From positions 1 through 64,000 of the forward strand of contig NZ_JAFBFD010000007.1 in the NCBI RefSeq assembly GCF_016909125.1: 64,000 nucleotides of DNA. Direction: 5' to 3'. Position 1 is the first letter of the stretch. The number at the start of each line of letters is the position of its first letter. Of the stretch, positions 28,564 through 37,799 are shown piece after piece. The notes beneath the pieces are model-generated. The model was not told the origin of the DNA and made no database searches. It saw nothing but the letters and a program-made list of their open reading frames with translations. This DNA comes from Enterococcus lemanii. Its GTDB lineage: Bacteria > Bacillota > Bacilli > Lactobacillales > Enterococcaceae. Both the position numbers and the translations under genes were made by a program.

Positions 28564-28598
28564 GAAACCACCGCCTTTTTTTTAAATCAAAGTCAAAA

Positions 28599-28634
28599 GA
28601 AAAACCAAACCTCAAAGCGATTCGGTTTTTCTTG
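28599..28634. terminator. terminator after trhP2
   Basis: AGAAAAACC pairs with GGTTTTTCT around a 16-nt loop, with A/T-rich tails. On the minus strand it closes the U32 gene pair. Confidence 0.7.
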
Positions 28635-28642
28635 TTTATTGG

Positions 28643-29884
28643 TTATTTTCGTTTACGCATCATATCGCCAACTTTAACTGGCTCAACCACCGGCATCGTT
28701 AAAAGCATCATCGGATTTGGCGCTCGATCAATTGATTCGCCGTCTTCATTGTACATGACTTCGACTTTTTGTTCAAAATGATGGAAATTTGGTCCATAAA
28801 ATTCAATTTCATCGCCGACTTCAAACGCATTTCGTTGACGAATGGTCGCTATTTTGGTGGCTTCATCATAGGCTAATACTTCACCAATGAATTTATACTC
28901 AGGAATTTTACGACGCTCACCAAAAAGTTGTTCATTTTCAGTTGGTGTATGGTAATAAAAGCCCGTCGCCAATTCACGTTGGGCGACTTTCCAAAGTTCA
29001 TCAATCCATTCTTGTTTGCAGACATAATTTTCTGGGTCTTCCATGTAACTATCAACAGCGGCTTTATAGACATTTGAAACTGTTGAGACATAGTGGATTG
29101 ATTTCATTCGGCCTTCAATTTTAAAAGAGTCCACGCCATTTTCAATTAAATCAGGGATGTGTTCAATCATCGTCATATCGACCGCACTCATTGAAAAATC
29201 TTCTGCGACCGCGCCATTTTTCGTTAAACTACGACGTTCGCCGCCAAAAGGTAAGTCATACAAATCATATTTCCAGCGGCAAGATTGCGAGCAACCACCA
29301 CGGTTTGCATCACGCATCGACATATGATTGGATAACGTACAACGGCCGGAATAAGAAATACACATCGCGCCATGAATAAAGGCTTCGATTTCAACATCGG
29401 TATTTTTACGAATTTCTGCCACTTCTGCCATCGATACTTCGCGGCCTAAAACGACGCGCTCTAACCCTTCTTCTTTCCAAAACTCTAACGTTTCAAAGTT
29501 GGTAGCCGATGCTTGGGTCGATAAATGAACCGGTAAGCCTGGTGCTTCCGTAATACAAATTTCAATTAAAGCCGGATCTGAAACAATCACAGCTGAAATG
29601 CCAACATCACGCAACTCACGGAAAAATTCCCCCGCCCCTGCCTGGTTGCCCTCATGTGTTACCATGTTCGCCGCCACGTAAACTTTGGCGTTGTGGGCTT
29701 TAGCAAAGGCCACCCCTTCGGCCATTTGTTCATAGGTGAAATTCCCGGCACGACTGCGTAAACCATACGCATTTCCACCGATATAAACTGCATCTGCGCC
29801 ATAGTGAATGGCTACTTTTAATTTTTCTAACGTGCCAGCAGGTGCTAAAACTTCTGGTCGTTTTAAAACTTTTTTCTCACTCAT
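28643..29884 (-). CDS. trhP2: tRNA U34 hydroxylation protein, U32 family
   Basis: This 413-residue protein belongs to the U32 'peptidase' family, whose bacterial YrrO/TrhP members hydroxylate uridine 34 of tRNA using prephenate rather than degrading proteins. The U32 signature EAFIHGAMCISYSGRCTLS (near residues 167-185) and a second cysteine pair GGCSQSC supply iron-sulfur ligands, and a C-terminal beta domain follows. It is the second gene after a shorter U32 paralogue, the same order as yrrN-yrrO in Bacillus. The function is assigned from family and gene pairing. Confidence 0.85.
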   Translation of the reverse strand: MSEKKVLKRPEVLAPAGTLEKLKVAIHYGADAVYIGGNAYGLRSRAGNFTYEQMAEGVAFAKAHNAKVYVAANMVTHEGNQAGAGEFFRELRDVGISAVIVSDPALIEICITEAPGLPVHLSTQASATNFETLEFWKEEGLERVVLGREVSMAEVAEIRKNTDVEIEAFIHGAMCISYSGRCTLSNHMSMRDANRGGCSQSCRWKYDLYDLPFGGERRSLTKNGAVAEDFSMSAVDMTMIEHIPDLIENGVDSFKIEGRMKSIHYVSTVSNVYKAAVDSYMEDPENYVCKQEWIDELWKVAQRELATGFYYHTPTENEQLFGERRKIPEYKFIGEVLAYDEATKIATIRQRNAFEVGDEIEFYGPNFHHFEQKVEVMYNEDGESIDRAPNPMMLLTMPVVEPVKVGDMMRKRK

Positions 29885-29895
29885 GTTTTATCCCC

Positions 29896-30816
29896 TTACT
29901 TAATTTTCGTTGGATCAATATAGTAAAAACCAGTGTCTAACCCACGATTGCTTGGATGGTGGGCGATGATTTGTGCATTGAGTTCTTCGGCTAGCTCTTT
30001 TGTCCATGTTTTATTTTCAATCGCTTGACGTGCTTGATCAAAGGTTTTGACAATTTCAACAAATGAATCGCCAGTATTTAAAATACCATCTAGTTTCCAC
30101 GTCTGAAAACCAGTATCCGCTAACTCTTTTAGCTCTTTCATTAAATTTAAATCATTGTTTGCAAAGACATGCGTGCCATGGCTGTCTTCAAAAATCGAAT
30201 AGTGCGTTTCATCTTTTTTAGGTTCTGAAAGAAATAAATCACGCGCTCGATCTTTGCCTTCTTCTTGACTGGTAAAATTATAGTAATTTTGTAACAATGG
30301 TCGTTTCGAATGGTGAATACAGGTGCCCCCATAAACTAAAACTTCAACGGGTACACTTAATTGTGGCGCCATGATTTGCATTTCTTCAAATGGTACTTCA
30401 CGTGCTAAAATCGCACCAACCGCCCCTTTTTTGGCCCAAAAATTAATTTGACGGGCACTTGTAACCAACGTTTCACCCGCATAAATAAACGGAATGCGTA
30501 ACGCTTCATTTTTTTTCATGACAAAAATGGTTCCTGGTTCGCCAACGGTAATTTGGTCGACGCCAATTTCAACTAAAAAAGCTAAATATTCAGGAATCAA
30601 TTTCATTTTTTCTGGGTGCATAATGCCGTTTACCGCCACTTGAGCTTTTTTACCTGCTTGGTGGGCTAAAGTTACAAGTTCACGTTGCTCTTTACGGTCA
30701 AAAGAATGTGGCAAGCGTAAAGCAAATGTTTCTTCACCAAAATAAATCGTATCGACAAACGGCAATACTGCTTGTGCTTGTTCAATCGATGCAACAGTTG
30801 TTATGATCTCTATCAT
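29896..30816 (-). CDS. trhP1: tRNA U34 hydroxylation protein, short U32 family
   Basis: This 306-residue U32-family protein pairs with the longer one downstream, as YrrN does with YrrO, and probably acts in 5-hydroxyuridine formation in tRNA anticodons. The signature is degenerate relative to its partner (EVLVYGGTCIHHSKRPLLQN): one Cys is kept and the second is replaced, as is common in the short paralogues. The ATG at 30816 has GAGG 9 nt upstream; an ATG at 30831 overlaps that site. The genes are 11 bp apart and share the promoter at 30869-30897. Confidence 0.82.
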   Translation of the reverse strand: MIEIITTVASIEQAQAVLPFVDTIYFGEETFALRLPHSFDRKEQRELVTLAHQAGKKAQVAVNGIMHPEKMKLIPEYLAFLVEIGVDQITVGEPGTIFVMKKNEALRIPFIYAGETLVTSARQINFWAKKGAVGAILAREVPFEEMQIMAPQLSVPVEVLVYGGTCIHHSKRPLLQNYYNFTSQEEGKDRARDLFLSEPKKDETHYSIFEDSHGTHVFANNDLNLMKELKELADTGFQTWKLDGILNTGDSFVEIVKTFDQARQAIENKTWTKELAEELNAQIIAHHPSNRGLDTGFYYIDPTKIK

Positions 30817-30868
30817 GGATGGTAACCTCATTTTCTAAAATTCAATCTTACTTTTTTACAACGAACTT

Positions 30869-30897
30869 ATCGTATCACATGCTTCTTGGCTTTCCAA
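30869..30897 (-). promoter_or_regulatory. promoter of trhP1-trhP2
   Basis: On the minus strand, TTGGAA and TACGAT are separated by 17 bp, with a TGTG extended -10 element. It lies about 50 bp upstream of the start codon. Confidence 0.6.
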
Positions 30898-31080
30898 GTA
30901 GTTTTGTTGCTTTTTTCACGAAAAATTCACAGAATCATGTTCACTTAAATACATGAATAGCGACTGGTACGGCGAACTTTTCTGTTCTTTTCCTCTTCTG
31001 TTTCCGTTTTCTTTGTGAAGTGGCTGTTATTAAAATAAATAAGTTTGTGTCGATCATTCAAGTTGTCGTTTTTAAAGGTA
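30898..31080. other. gene-free stretch upstream of trhP1
   Basis: This is the rest of the roughly 300-bp gap between the trhP promoter and the clpC terminator. I see no ORF, repeat or structured element in it. Confidence 0.5.
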
Positions 31081-31116
31081 AAAAAACTCAACCTTTTATT
31101 TTTAGGTTGAGTTTCT
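31081..31116 (-). terminator. terminator of ctsR-clpC
   Basis: AAACTCAACC pairs with GGTTGAGTTT around an 11-nt loop. The minus strand leaves the stem into TTT. It lies 6 bp past the clpC stop. Confidence 0.8.
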
Positions 31117-31121
31117 TAATT

Positions 31122-33626
31122 TTAAACTTTTTGTAAAATGGCTTCGTTCTTTTTCTCTTTTACGTTTAGTGTAATCGCGCCTTTTGAAGCACCGATTGTC
31201 ACTTGGTCGCCAATGTGAATTTGTCCCATCAACAAAGCTTCACTTAGACGGTCTTCCACTTCTCTTTGTAAAGCCCGACGAATCGGACGCGCCCCATATT
31301 CTGGATCAAAACCGGCTTTACCGATCACATCTAAAGCGGCCGGAGTGATTTTCACACGAACGTCTTGTTCGGCTAACCGTTTAATAATCGACTGACTCAT
31401 AATTTTTACGATTTGATGGATTTCACCTTGTTCCAATGAACGGAACACAATCGTTTCATCAATTCGATTTAGGAATTCTGGTCGATAGGCTTTTTTCAAT
31501 TCTTCTAAAATCCGCTTTTGCATCGCTCGATAATCTTTTGATGCATCGACTACATTAAAGCCGACATTTTTTTCTTCGCGTAATTGCGTTGCCCCAATAT
31601 TCGAAGTCATAATTAAAATCGTATTGCGGAAATCGACTTTGCGACCTTTTGCATCTGTTAAATGCCCATCATCAAGCACTTGTAATAAGATATTAAAGAC
31701 GTCTGGATGGGCTTTTTCCACTTCATCTAATAAAATGACTGAGTAAGGTTTGCTACGTACTTTTTCTGTTAATTGGCCACCTTCATCGTAACCGACATAA
31801 CCTGGGGGTGAGCCAATTAAGCGACTGGTACTATATTTTTCCATAAACTCCGACATATCTACGCGAATAAGTGAGTCTTCGCTACCAAACATTGCTTCAG
31901 CTAATGCTTTGGCTAATTCTGTTTTACCGACTCCTGTTGGGCCTAAGAACATAAAGGAACCAATTGGACGATTTGGGTCTTTCAAGCCACTGCGCGCACG
32001 GCGAATCGCTCGGGCAATCGCTTTAACCGCATCATCTTGTCCAACCACTCGCTCATGTAAGACATCTTCTAAGGCAAGGAGGCGTTCTGTTTCTTTTTTC
32101 TCCATTTGTTGTAAAGGGACACCCGTCCACTGCGAAACAACGGCAGCGACATCTTCTTCTGTGACAACATTCGCATAGCCTTCTTCGACTTTCATCTCTT
32201 GGATGGTGGCTTCTGCTAAAGCTTGGGCAAATTCTTTTTCTTTCAAGCGCAAACGAGCAGCCTCTTCAAAGTTTTGGTTGCGAATTGCTTGTTCTTTTTC
32301 TTCTGCTAAAGCGAGCATCTCTGTTTGCAAACGAAGAGACGTTGGTGCTTCTTCCGCCTTGTCTAAACGAACTTTAGCGGCTGCTTCATCCATTAAATCA
32401 ATCGCTTTATCTGGTAATTGGCGTGAATTAATATAACGAACGGATAAATGAACCGCTGCATCTAACGCTTCATCTAAAATGCGCACGCCATGATGCTCTT
32501 CGTAGCGCGGACGTAAGCCACGTAAAATTTCTTGTGCCTCAGCGGGCGTTGGTTGGTCGACTTGAACACGAGCAAAACGACGCTCTAAAGCGGAATCTTT
32601 TTCGATATATTTTTGATACTCATCTAACGTTGTCGCACCAATTGTTTGAAGCTCGCCTCGAGCCAAAGCCGGTTTTAAAATATTGGCCGCATCAATCGCC
32701 CCTTCTGCGCCACCTGCTCCAATTAAGGTATGAAGTTCGTCAATAAATAAAATGACATTCCCATCATGATAAATCTCATCAATGATTTTCTTCATGCGGT
32801 CTTCAAATTCTCCACGATACTTGGTTCCTGCAACGAGCCCACCCATATCAAGCATCATTAAGCGTTTTTGCTGCATATCTACGGGTACTTCCCCTTGAAC
32901 AATTCTTTGGGCAAGTCCTTCAACAATGGCTGTTTTTCCAACACCAGGTTCACCAACTAAGACGGGGTTGTTTTTAGTCCGGCGACTTAAAATTTGAATT
33001 AGGCGTTTGACTTCATTGGTACGACCAACGACTGGGTCCAAACGATTTTCACGCGCAATTTTAGTCAAATCACGAGCGAGTGAGTCAAGTACAGGGGTTC
33101 CTTCTGAAGCGGGATTGCCTGTTGGCGCCCCTTGACGTCGTGGTTGTGGGCGGCGATTGTTACTGTTTGTGTTTTTCGCACCACTTAAGCCCATTTTCTT
33201 TTTTAATAATTGACGCATCTTAGCTAAACTAAACCCAAGATTCAATAATAAACGAGCCGCTAATATTTCTTCGTCTCGTAACATCCCTAATAACAAATGT
33301 TCGGTACCAATCTGACCGACACCTAAGCGTTTCGCCTCGTCGCCTGCAAAAGCAAAAATTTGACGAGCACGTGGAGAGTAAGGTAAAAAGCCACCTACTG
33401 GGTATTCTTTCATTGCGCCATAACCCGTCACATGCTCAATTTCTTCACGAATATCACTTTCGGTTACGCTCATTTCACGTAAAGTCTTACCCGCAATCCC
33501 TTCTTGTTCAACAATTAAAGCGAGCAGCAAATGCTCTGAACCAACGGACTGGTGCTTAAAATGCTTGGCTTCTTCTTGTGCAATGCTTAAAACTGCTTTT
33601 GCTCTTGGTGTAAATAATTCATCCAC
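31122..33626 (-). CDS. clpC: ATP-dependent Clp protease ATPase ClpC
   Basis: This 834-residue AAA+ unfoldase feeds proteins to ClpP. In order, it has two N-terminal Clp repeats (about 1-145), an AAA1 domain with GEPGVGKT, a coiled UVR-type middle region ([14 protein letters not shown]), AAA2 with GPTGVGKT, and the D2-small domain. I choose GTG 33626 ([10 protein letters not shown]), because AAGGAG lies 8 nt upstream, at the end of ctsR. The longer GTG at 33635 would touch that site. It is co-transcribed with ctsR and controlled by the CtsR box at 34115-34131. No mcsA or mcsB is present, as is usual in Lactobacillales. Confidence 0.95.
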   Translation of the reverse strand: MDELFTPRAKAVLSIAQEEAKHFKHQSVGSEHLLLALIVEQEGIAGKTLREMSVTESDIREEIEHVTGYGAMKEYPVGGFLPYSPRARQIFAFAGDEAKRLGVGQIGTEHLLLGMLRDEEILAARLLLNLGFSLAKMRQLLKKKMGLSGAKNTNSNNRRPQPRRQGAPTGNPASEGTPVLDSLARDLTKIARENRLDPVVGRTNEVKRLIQILSRRTKNNPVLVGEPGVGKTAIVEGLAQRIVQGEVPVDMQQKRLMMLDMGGLVAGTKYRGEFEDRMKKIIDEIYHDGNVILFIDELHTLIGAGGAEGAIDAANILKPALARGELQTIGATTLDEYQKYIEKDSALERRFARVQVDQPTPAEAQEILRGLRPRYEEHHGVRILDEALDAAVHLSVRYINSRQLPDKAIDLMDEAAAKVRLDKAEEAPTSLRLQTEMLALAEEKEQAIRNQNFEEAARLRLKEKEFAQALAEATIQEMKVEEGYANVVTEEDVAAVVSQWTGVPLQQMEKKETERLLALEDVLHERVVGQDDAVKAIARAIRRARSGLKDPNRPIGSFMFLGPTGVGKTELAKALAEAMFGSEDSLIRVDMSEFMEKYSTSRLIGSPPGYVGYDEGGQLTEKVRSKPYSVILLDEVEKAHPDVFNILLQVLDDGHLTDAKGRKVDFRNTILIMTSNIGATQLREEKNVGFNVVDASKDYRAMQKRILEELKKAYRPEFLNRIDETIVFRSLEQGEIHQIVKIMSQSIIKRLAEQDVRVKITPAALDVIGKAGFDPEYGARPIRRALQREVEDRLSEALLMGQIHIGDQVTIGASKGAITLNVKEKKNEAILQKV

Positions 33627-33631
33627 GACAT

Positions 33632-34099
33632 TCACTCCTTTTCTTGATAACTTAAACGTTCTAATAATTCATGTAAAATAGCAGCCCGAATTGCTTGCTC
33701 TTGCGAAAATTGACCTAAAGTTGCTTTGCTGATGGTCGAATAAAGCAAATCGGCTTCTCGTTTGGTTAATAATTCTTCTTCGTATAGTTTTTGCAACATG
33801 CCTCTTGCTTCTGCTTCTGTTAACGCATCATCAAACATTTGGTTCATTTCTCTTAGAAATTGATAATAACTTGAAATTTGAACTTTCTCAATCCGAATAT
33901 AGCCGCCTCCGCCACGTTTACTTTCAACGGTATAACCACGCTGGATTGTAAAACGTGTATTAATGACATAATTAATTTGTGAAGGGACACACTTAAATAA
34001 ATCGGCCATCTCTGTTCGACGAATTTCAATCATTGAACTATTTTCGAGAATCTTTTTCAAATAAGCTTCAATTGAATCGGACGTATTTCGTTGATTCAT
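33632..34099 (-). CDS. ctsR: class III stress repressor CtsR
   Basis: This 155-residue heat-sensing repressor controls clp genes. It has an N-terminal winged helix with the recognition region CVPSQINYVINTRFT and the Gly-rich wing KRGGGGYIRI that acts as the thermosensor, followed by a C-terminal dimerisation domain. The ATG is preceded by GGAGGG. It is first in the operon with clpC, and a CtsR operator overlaps its own promoter, giving autoregulation. Confidence 0.95.
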   Translation of the reverse strand: MNQRNTSDSIEAYLKKILENSSMIEIRRTEMADLFKCVPSQINYVINTRFTIQRGYTVESKRGGGGYIRIEKVQISSYYQFLREMNQMFDDALTEAEARGMLQKLYEEELLTKREADLLYSTISKATLGQFSQEQAIRAAILHELLERLSYQEKE

Positions 34100-34114
34100 T
34101 GTATCGCACCCTCC

Positions 34115-34140
34115 CTTGACTAATATTGACCTTAATTATA
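34115..34140 (-). promoter_or_regulatory. ctsR promoter -10 and CtsR operator
   Basis: On the minus strand TATAAT (34135-34140) is followed at once by GGTCAATATTAGTCAAG (34115-34131). This is close to the CtsR heptad tandem repeat GGTCAAA-N3-GGTCAAA, with three mismatches. The -35 (TTTTCA) is weak. Confidence 0.8.
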
Positions 34141-34277
34141 CTGAATTTTGCTGAAAATGAAAAGGAGAAGGGTCTTCCTACTTGGATTTTACTAAATAAA
34201 TTTAGTGAAATCCGCTCTCGTAAGCTAAGTTTAGTGACCATCTAAAAGTGCATGTATTTAAAGATCAATTTAATTTG
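34141..34277. other. gene-free stretch with AT-rich hairpin
   Basis: At 34184-34213, GGATTTTACTAAA pairs with TTTAGTGAAATCC (one mismatch, 4-nt loop). TTTAGTGA recurs at 34230-34237. No ORF is seen and no T-tail follows the hairpin. Confidence 0.4.
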
Positions 34278-34484
34278 TAAGCACCGCTCACCTACGAGAA
34301 TTCATTGGCTTTTGGGGCCGTGAGACCGCTTCGAGCCTGTAGTCTCTCAGCTTTCGAGCTTCAAACGGAGAGCTAGTTGCTAAAGCACCAAGCTTCCGTA
34401 ATTCACATCGAATCTTTTAACACGGCTCCGGCGCCAATGATTCTCTCCGATTCACTTGTATAGAGGAATTAGTAATAGGTGCCT
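34278..34484. other. structured intergenic element, unidentified
   Basis: This roughly 207-bp element is richer in G+C than its flanks. Outer arms TAAGCACC/GGTGCCTA bound it. Within them, 34297-34323 is complementary to 34420-34445 over most of its length (GAGAAT, CATTGGC and GCCGTG blocks), and an inner GAGAC/GTCTC stem plus AGCT-TTCG-AGCT hairpin follow. It has no ORF. It may be a structured RNA, a repeat element or a MITE-like unit; I could not match it to tmRNA, RNase P, SRP RNA or 6S RNA. Confidence 0.45.
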
Positions 34485-34805
34485 AAAAACCTTCATTTAA
34501 CAAAAGAAAAAGATTGAAAATAAGAGTTTTCTTAAATTTGCATAACAGTTTCTTCAGCACTGAAGCCATATTTTTTTGAATTAGTAAGGCACCTAAAGTC
34601 ATTCATAAAAACTACGCAACAATGCCTTTTTTAATAAGAAATTTTTTATTTAATCGATAGACATTAATTAAATTACTCAAAATTTATACTCTCCAAATTT
34701 TTAAGATTCAGTCAAAACTCTAATTGTTAAAGAACAAAATTTTTATAATGTACACTGTATTTTTAAGATTACTTTAACTCTTCAAGTTTTCTCACTGTAA
34801 TATTA
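34485..34805. other. AT-rich gene-free stretch
   Basis: No credible ORF is present. GAATTAGTAA followed by GGCACCTAAA at about 34579-34600 echoes GAATTAGTAATAGGTGCCTA at the edge of the preceding structured element, suggesting a partial duplication. A small palindrome CTTCAGCACTGAAG lies near 34552-34565. Otherwise nothing is recognised. Confidence 0.35.
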
Positions 34806-34844
34806 AAACACCGATTAAAAGATATTTTCTTTTAATCGGTGTTT
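34806..34844 (-). terminator. terminator of prkC
   Basis: A perfect 17-bp stem AAACACCGATTAAAAGA and its complement has a short loop. It lies 13 bp downstream of the prkC stop and closes the long housekeeping series. Confidence 0.85.
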
Positions 34845-34856
34845 AGTATATAAATT

Positions 34857-37049
34857 TTAAGGAACAGTCAGTGGATCTGTTTGACTGCGATCTACTTTTT
34901 GACTAACTTCAGGATTTGAATCTCGTTGTACGAAAATTGTCGCTGTTTCTCCATCTTTTACTGTAACAGAAACAGGAATCGTTTCAAATTGATTATTTAC
35001 ATTAACAGAAATTTTTCTTACCAACTCATGATCACGTTTAGCGTCTGTTACCCAAATGTATATTTCTTGCTTCTCCGACAACTCTTCTCGCCAATTAGCT
35101 CTTACATCTACACTAAAACTACTCATTTCAGGTTGTTCTACTTCTTCTTTGCCTTTTGAAATGGTCAAAGTGACCGTTGCGCCTTTAGCAAGTTCGGTGC
35201 CTGCACTTGGATTCGTCTGAATGACCTTGTCTTTTTCAACGTTATCACTATTTTCTTCAACAATTTCTGTCACAAAACCAGCGTCTTCTAAAGCTTTTTT
35301 AGCGCTGTCTTTTGTGTCACCAACTACATTTGGGATTTTTACCAATTCTTCCCCTTTACTTACAACAAAGGCAATCGCGGTTTTCCCAGGCGTAATTTTA
35401 GCTCCAGCTTCTGGTGTTTGTGAAATAATATTACCAGCTGGAACGGTGGCGCTATATTCTTCTTCAAAAGTGATCGGATTGTCACCTAAACCTAGACTAT
35501 TTAAACTACGGCTCGCCGCTTCTTTCGTACTACCAGTAAAGTCAAGCATCTCAATTGGTTCTTCCCCTTTACTGATGATCAACTCCACTTTTGTCTCTTT
35601 TGGTACGACTTCGGTTCCTGGTTCTGGTGTTTGACGAATGACTTCGCCTGCTTTCACCGTTTTATCGTATTCTTCTTTTGAAGTGATGTTCTTTGCCTCG
35701 AAGTTCAAATTAGTTAACTCGCGTGTCGCTGAACGTAACGTTTCACCAGTGACATCAATCATATCAATGGTTTTACTACCTGAACTTAAATACAAAACAA
35801 TCTCACGGCCTTCTTTCACTAAAGAACCGGATTCAGGAGTTGTTTTTACCACGCGATCTTTTTCAATCTCATCACTTGAAATTGTTTTGGTTTCTGAAGC
35901 AATTTTTAAACCGGCTTCTTTTAACGTTTCTCGGGCAACAATTTCGGTTTGATTTGTGACGTCTGGTACTTCCACTTGGTCTTTGCCCCCGCTAAAGAAA
36001 AAGAATGCACCGATGACAGCAACAAGTGCGACTAGCCCTAATAAAAGCCATAGCCAAAGCTTCTTTTTCTTTTTGGGTTGTTCTGCTTCTGGCTGCTCTA
36101 CGTCTTTTTTAGGTGGTGCCATTTCTTTAAAGCTTTCTGGCATCGGTGTGTCTTCGGTAATGGGCGTTAAGACCCGGGTTTCATCCAACAGTGCACTTGG
36201 TTCCCAACGCGCTTCATCTAAACGCCCCGGCGAAAGAACCGTTTCTAAGTCTTGCAACATTTCATCGGCGGTCTTATAGCGATCCGCGGTTTCTTTAGCC
36301 GTCGCTTTTAAGACCACATTTTCCAATGATTGCGGAACGGTTCGATCATACATGCGGATGGATGGCACATCATCTTGAAAATGTTTTAGTGCAATCGTTA
36401 CTGCCGATTCGCCATCAAACGGCACTTGGCCGGTCAACATTTCGTACAAAATAATTCCTAGAGCATAAATATCGGACTGATTGGTTGCCATACTGCCACG
36501 CGCTTGTTCAGGTGACAAATAATGCACGGAACCTAGCATGGTGTTGGTCTGTGTAATCGACGTTTCAGAAAGCGCAATCGCAATTCCAAAGTCAGCTATT
36601 TTAACCGAACCATCTTCATCCATTAAAATATTTTGTGGTTTTAAATCCCGGTGAATAATCCGGTGTTGATGTGCTAGTGCAACGGCAGATAAAATTTGTT
36701 TCATAATATCAACAATTGACGCATACGGCATTGGGTAGTGTGTTTGGATATAACGTTTTAAATCCATCCCTTTTACGTATTCCATCACTAAATACTGCAT
36801 CCCATCTTCTTCGCCAACATCATAAACCGCAACAATATTTGGATGGACTAATTCCGTTGCCGCTAACGCCTCTCTTTGGAAACGGCGGATAGCATTTTTA
36901 TCGTCTTGGAAATCAAAGCGTAAAACCTTAACCGCTACTTCACGATTTAAGATCAGGTCTTTGGCTAAAAAGACATTGGCCATTCCGCCGCTGCCAATTG
37001 TTCCTAAGATTAAGTAACGACCATTTAACTTATTCCCAATTTCAATCAT
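34857..37049 (-). CDS. prkC: PASTA-domain Ser/Thr protein kinase
   Basis: This 730-residue membrane kinase senses cell-wall status; its enterococcal homologue is IreK, important for cephalosporin tolerance. The kinase domain has the catalytic Lys41, HRDLKPQN (133-140, Asp135) and DFG (153-155), followed by a juxtamembrane segment and one membrane helix (about 331-352). Outside lie four PASTA repeats (about 359-633) and a 90-residue C-terminal domain rich in charged residues. The ATG at 37049 is preceded by GGAGG and overlaps the phosphatase gene by 8 bp. The usual downstream rsgA-rpe genes are absent and a terminator follows directly. Confidence 0.95.
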   Translation of the reverse strand: MIEIGNKLNGRYLILGTIGSGGMANVFLAKDLILNREVAVKVLRFDFQDDKNAIRRFQREALAATELVHPNIVAVYDVGEEDGMQYLVMEYVKGMDLKRYIQTHYPMPYASIVDIMKQILSAVALAHQHRIIHRDLKPQNILMDEDGSVKIADFGIAIALSETSITQTNTMLGSVHYLSPEQARGSMATNQSDIYALGIILYEMLTGQVPFDGESAVTIALKHFQDDVPSIRMYDRTVPQSLENVVLKATAKETADRYKTADEMLQDLETVLSPGRLDEARWEPSALLDETRVLTPITEDTPMPESFKEMAPPKKDVEQPEAEQPKKKKKLWLWLLLGLVALVAVIGAFFFFSGGKDQVEVPDVTNQTEIVARETLKEAGLKIASETKTISSDEIEKDRVVKTTPESGSLVKEGREIVLYLSSGSKTIDMIDVTGETLRSATRELTNLNFEAKNITSKEEYDKTVKAGEVIRQTPEPGTEVVPKETKVELIISKGEEPIEMLDFTGSTKEAASRSLNSLGLGDNPITFEEEYSATVPAGNIISQTPEAGAKITPGKTAIAFVVSKGEELVKIPNVVGDTKDSAKKALEDAGFVTEIVEENSDNVEKDKVIQTNPSAGTELAKGATVTLTISKGKEEVEQPEMSSFSVDVRANWREELSEKQEIYIWVTDAKRDHELVRKISVNVNNQFETIPVSVTVKDGETATIFVQRDSNPEVSQKVDRSQTDPLTVP

Positions 37050-37785
37050 GGTTTTTTCCTCCAAAATCAATTAATAAAACAGTGATATTATCTAATCCGC
37101 CTTGTTGGTTCGCTGTATCAATTAAGGCTTGGCCAAGCGCTGGTAAACTCTCTTTTGTTTGAATTAATGCCAATATGTCTTCTTCTGAAACCATATTGGT
37201 TAAACCATCTGAACAAATTAAAATTAAATCCCCCAAGCGATACGGATACGTTGCAACGTCCACTTCAACCGTTCCAGGCATCCCAATTGAACGGGTAATG
37301 ATATTTTTACGCGGATGAACAGCCGCCATTTCTTTTGTAATTTCGCCTGATTTCACTAGCTCATTTACTAGCGAATGATCTTCTGTTAACGGCAACAATT
37401 GATTGTCTCTTACAATATAAATCCGACTATCCCCCACATGGGCCAGAGCAATTTGGTCTTCAAAAACCGCAACCGCTTCAAAGGTTGTCCCCATACCACT
37501 TAATTTCAAATCAGCTTGCCCTTTTTCAAAAATAAGTTGATTGACTTTTTGGATTTGCTGAATAAACCATTGTGTCGCTTTTTGACTTTCAGTGATGGTC
37601 GTTTTTTGCCAATTTTGGCCAATTTCTTCGACGGCTTGACGACTAGCGATATCGCCCGCTTGATGCCCACCCATCCCATCAGCTAGTAAAGCTAACGTAT
37701 ATTGTTGTTGATTACAAAACGTGGCGACATAATCTTGATTACTATTTCTTTTTTTTCCTTGATCACTCTGGAAATAAACTTCCAT
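37042..37785 (-). CDS. stp: PP2C-type Ser/Thr phosphatase
   Basis: This 247-residue PPM phosphatase reverses the action of the adjacent PASTA kinase (IreP with IreK in enterococci). The metal-binding motifs are visible: [24 protein letters not shown] and the C-terminal DNITVLLI. The ATG at 37785 has AGGTGG upstream and lies 14 nt after the rsmB stop; a longer frame would begin inside rsmB. The prkC ATG overlaps its last codons, so the pair is translationally coupled. Confidence 0.95.
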   Translation of the reverse strand: MEVYFQSDQGKKRNSNQDYVATFCNQQQYTLALLADGMGGHQAGDIASRQAVEEIGQNWQKTTITESQKATQWFIQQIQKVNQLIFEKGQADLKLSGMGTTFEAVAVFEDQIALAHVGDSRIYIVRDNQLLPLTEDHSLVNELVKSGEITKEMAAVHPRKNIITRSIGMPGTVEVDVATYPYRLGDLILICSDGLTNMVSEEDILALIQTKESLPALGQALIDTANQQGGLDNITVLLIDFGGKNHD

Positions 37786-37799
37786 TTCTTTCCACCTCA

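Noticed and set aside
34278-34484. Structured element as tmRNA, RNase P, SRP RNA or 6S RNA
   Set aside because: None of their conserved core sequences is present on either strand.
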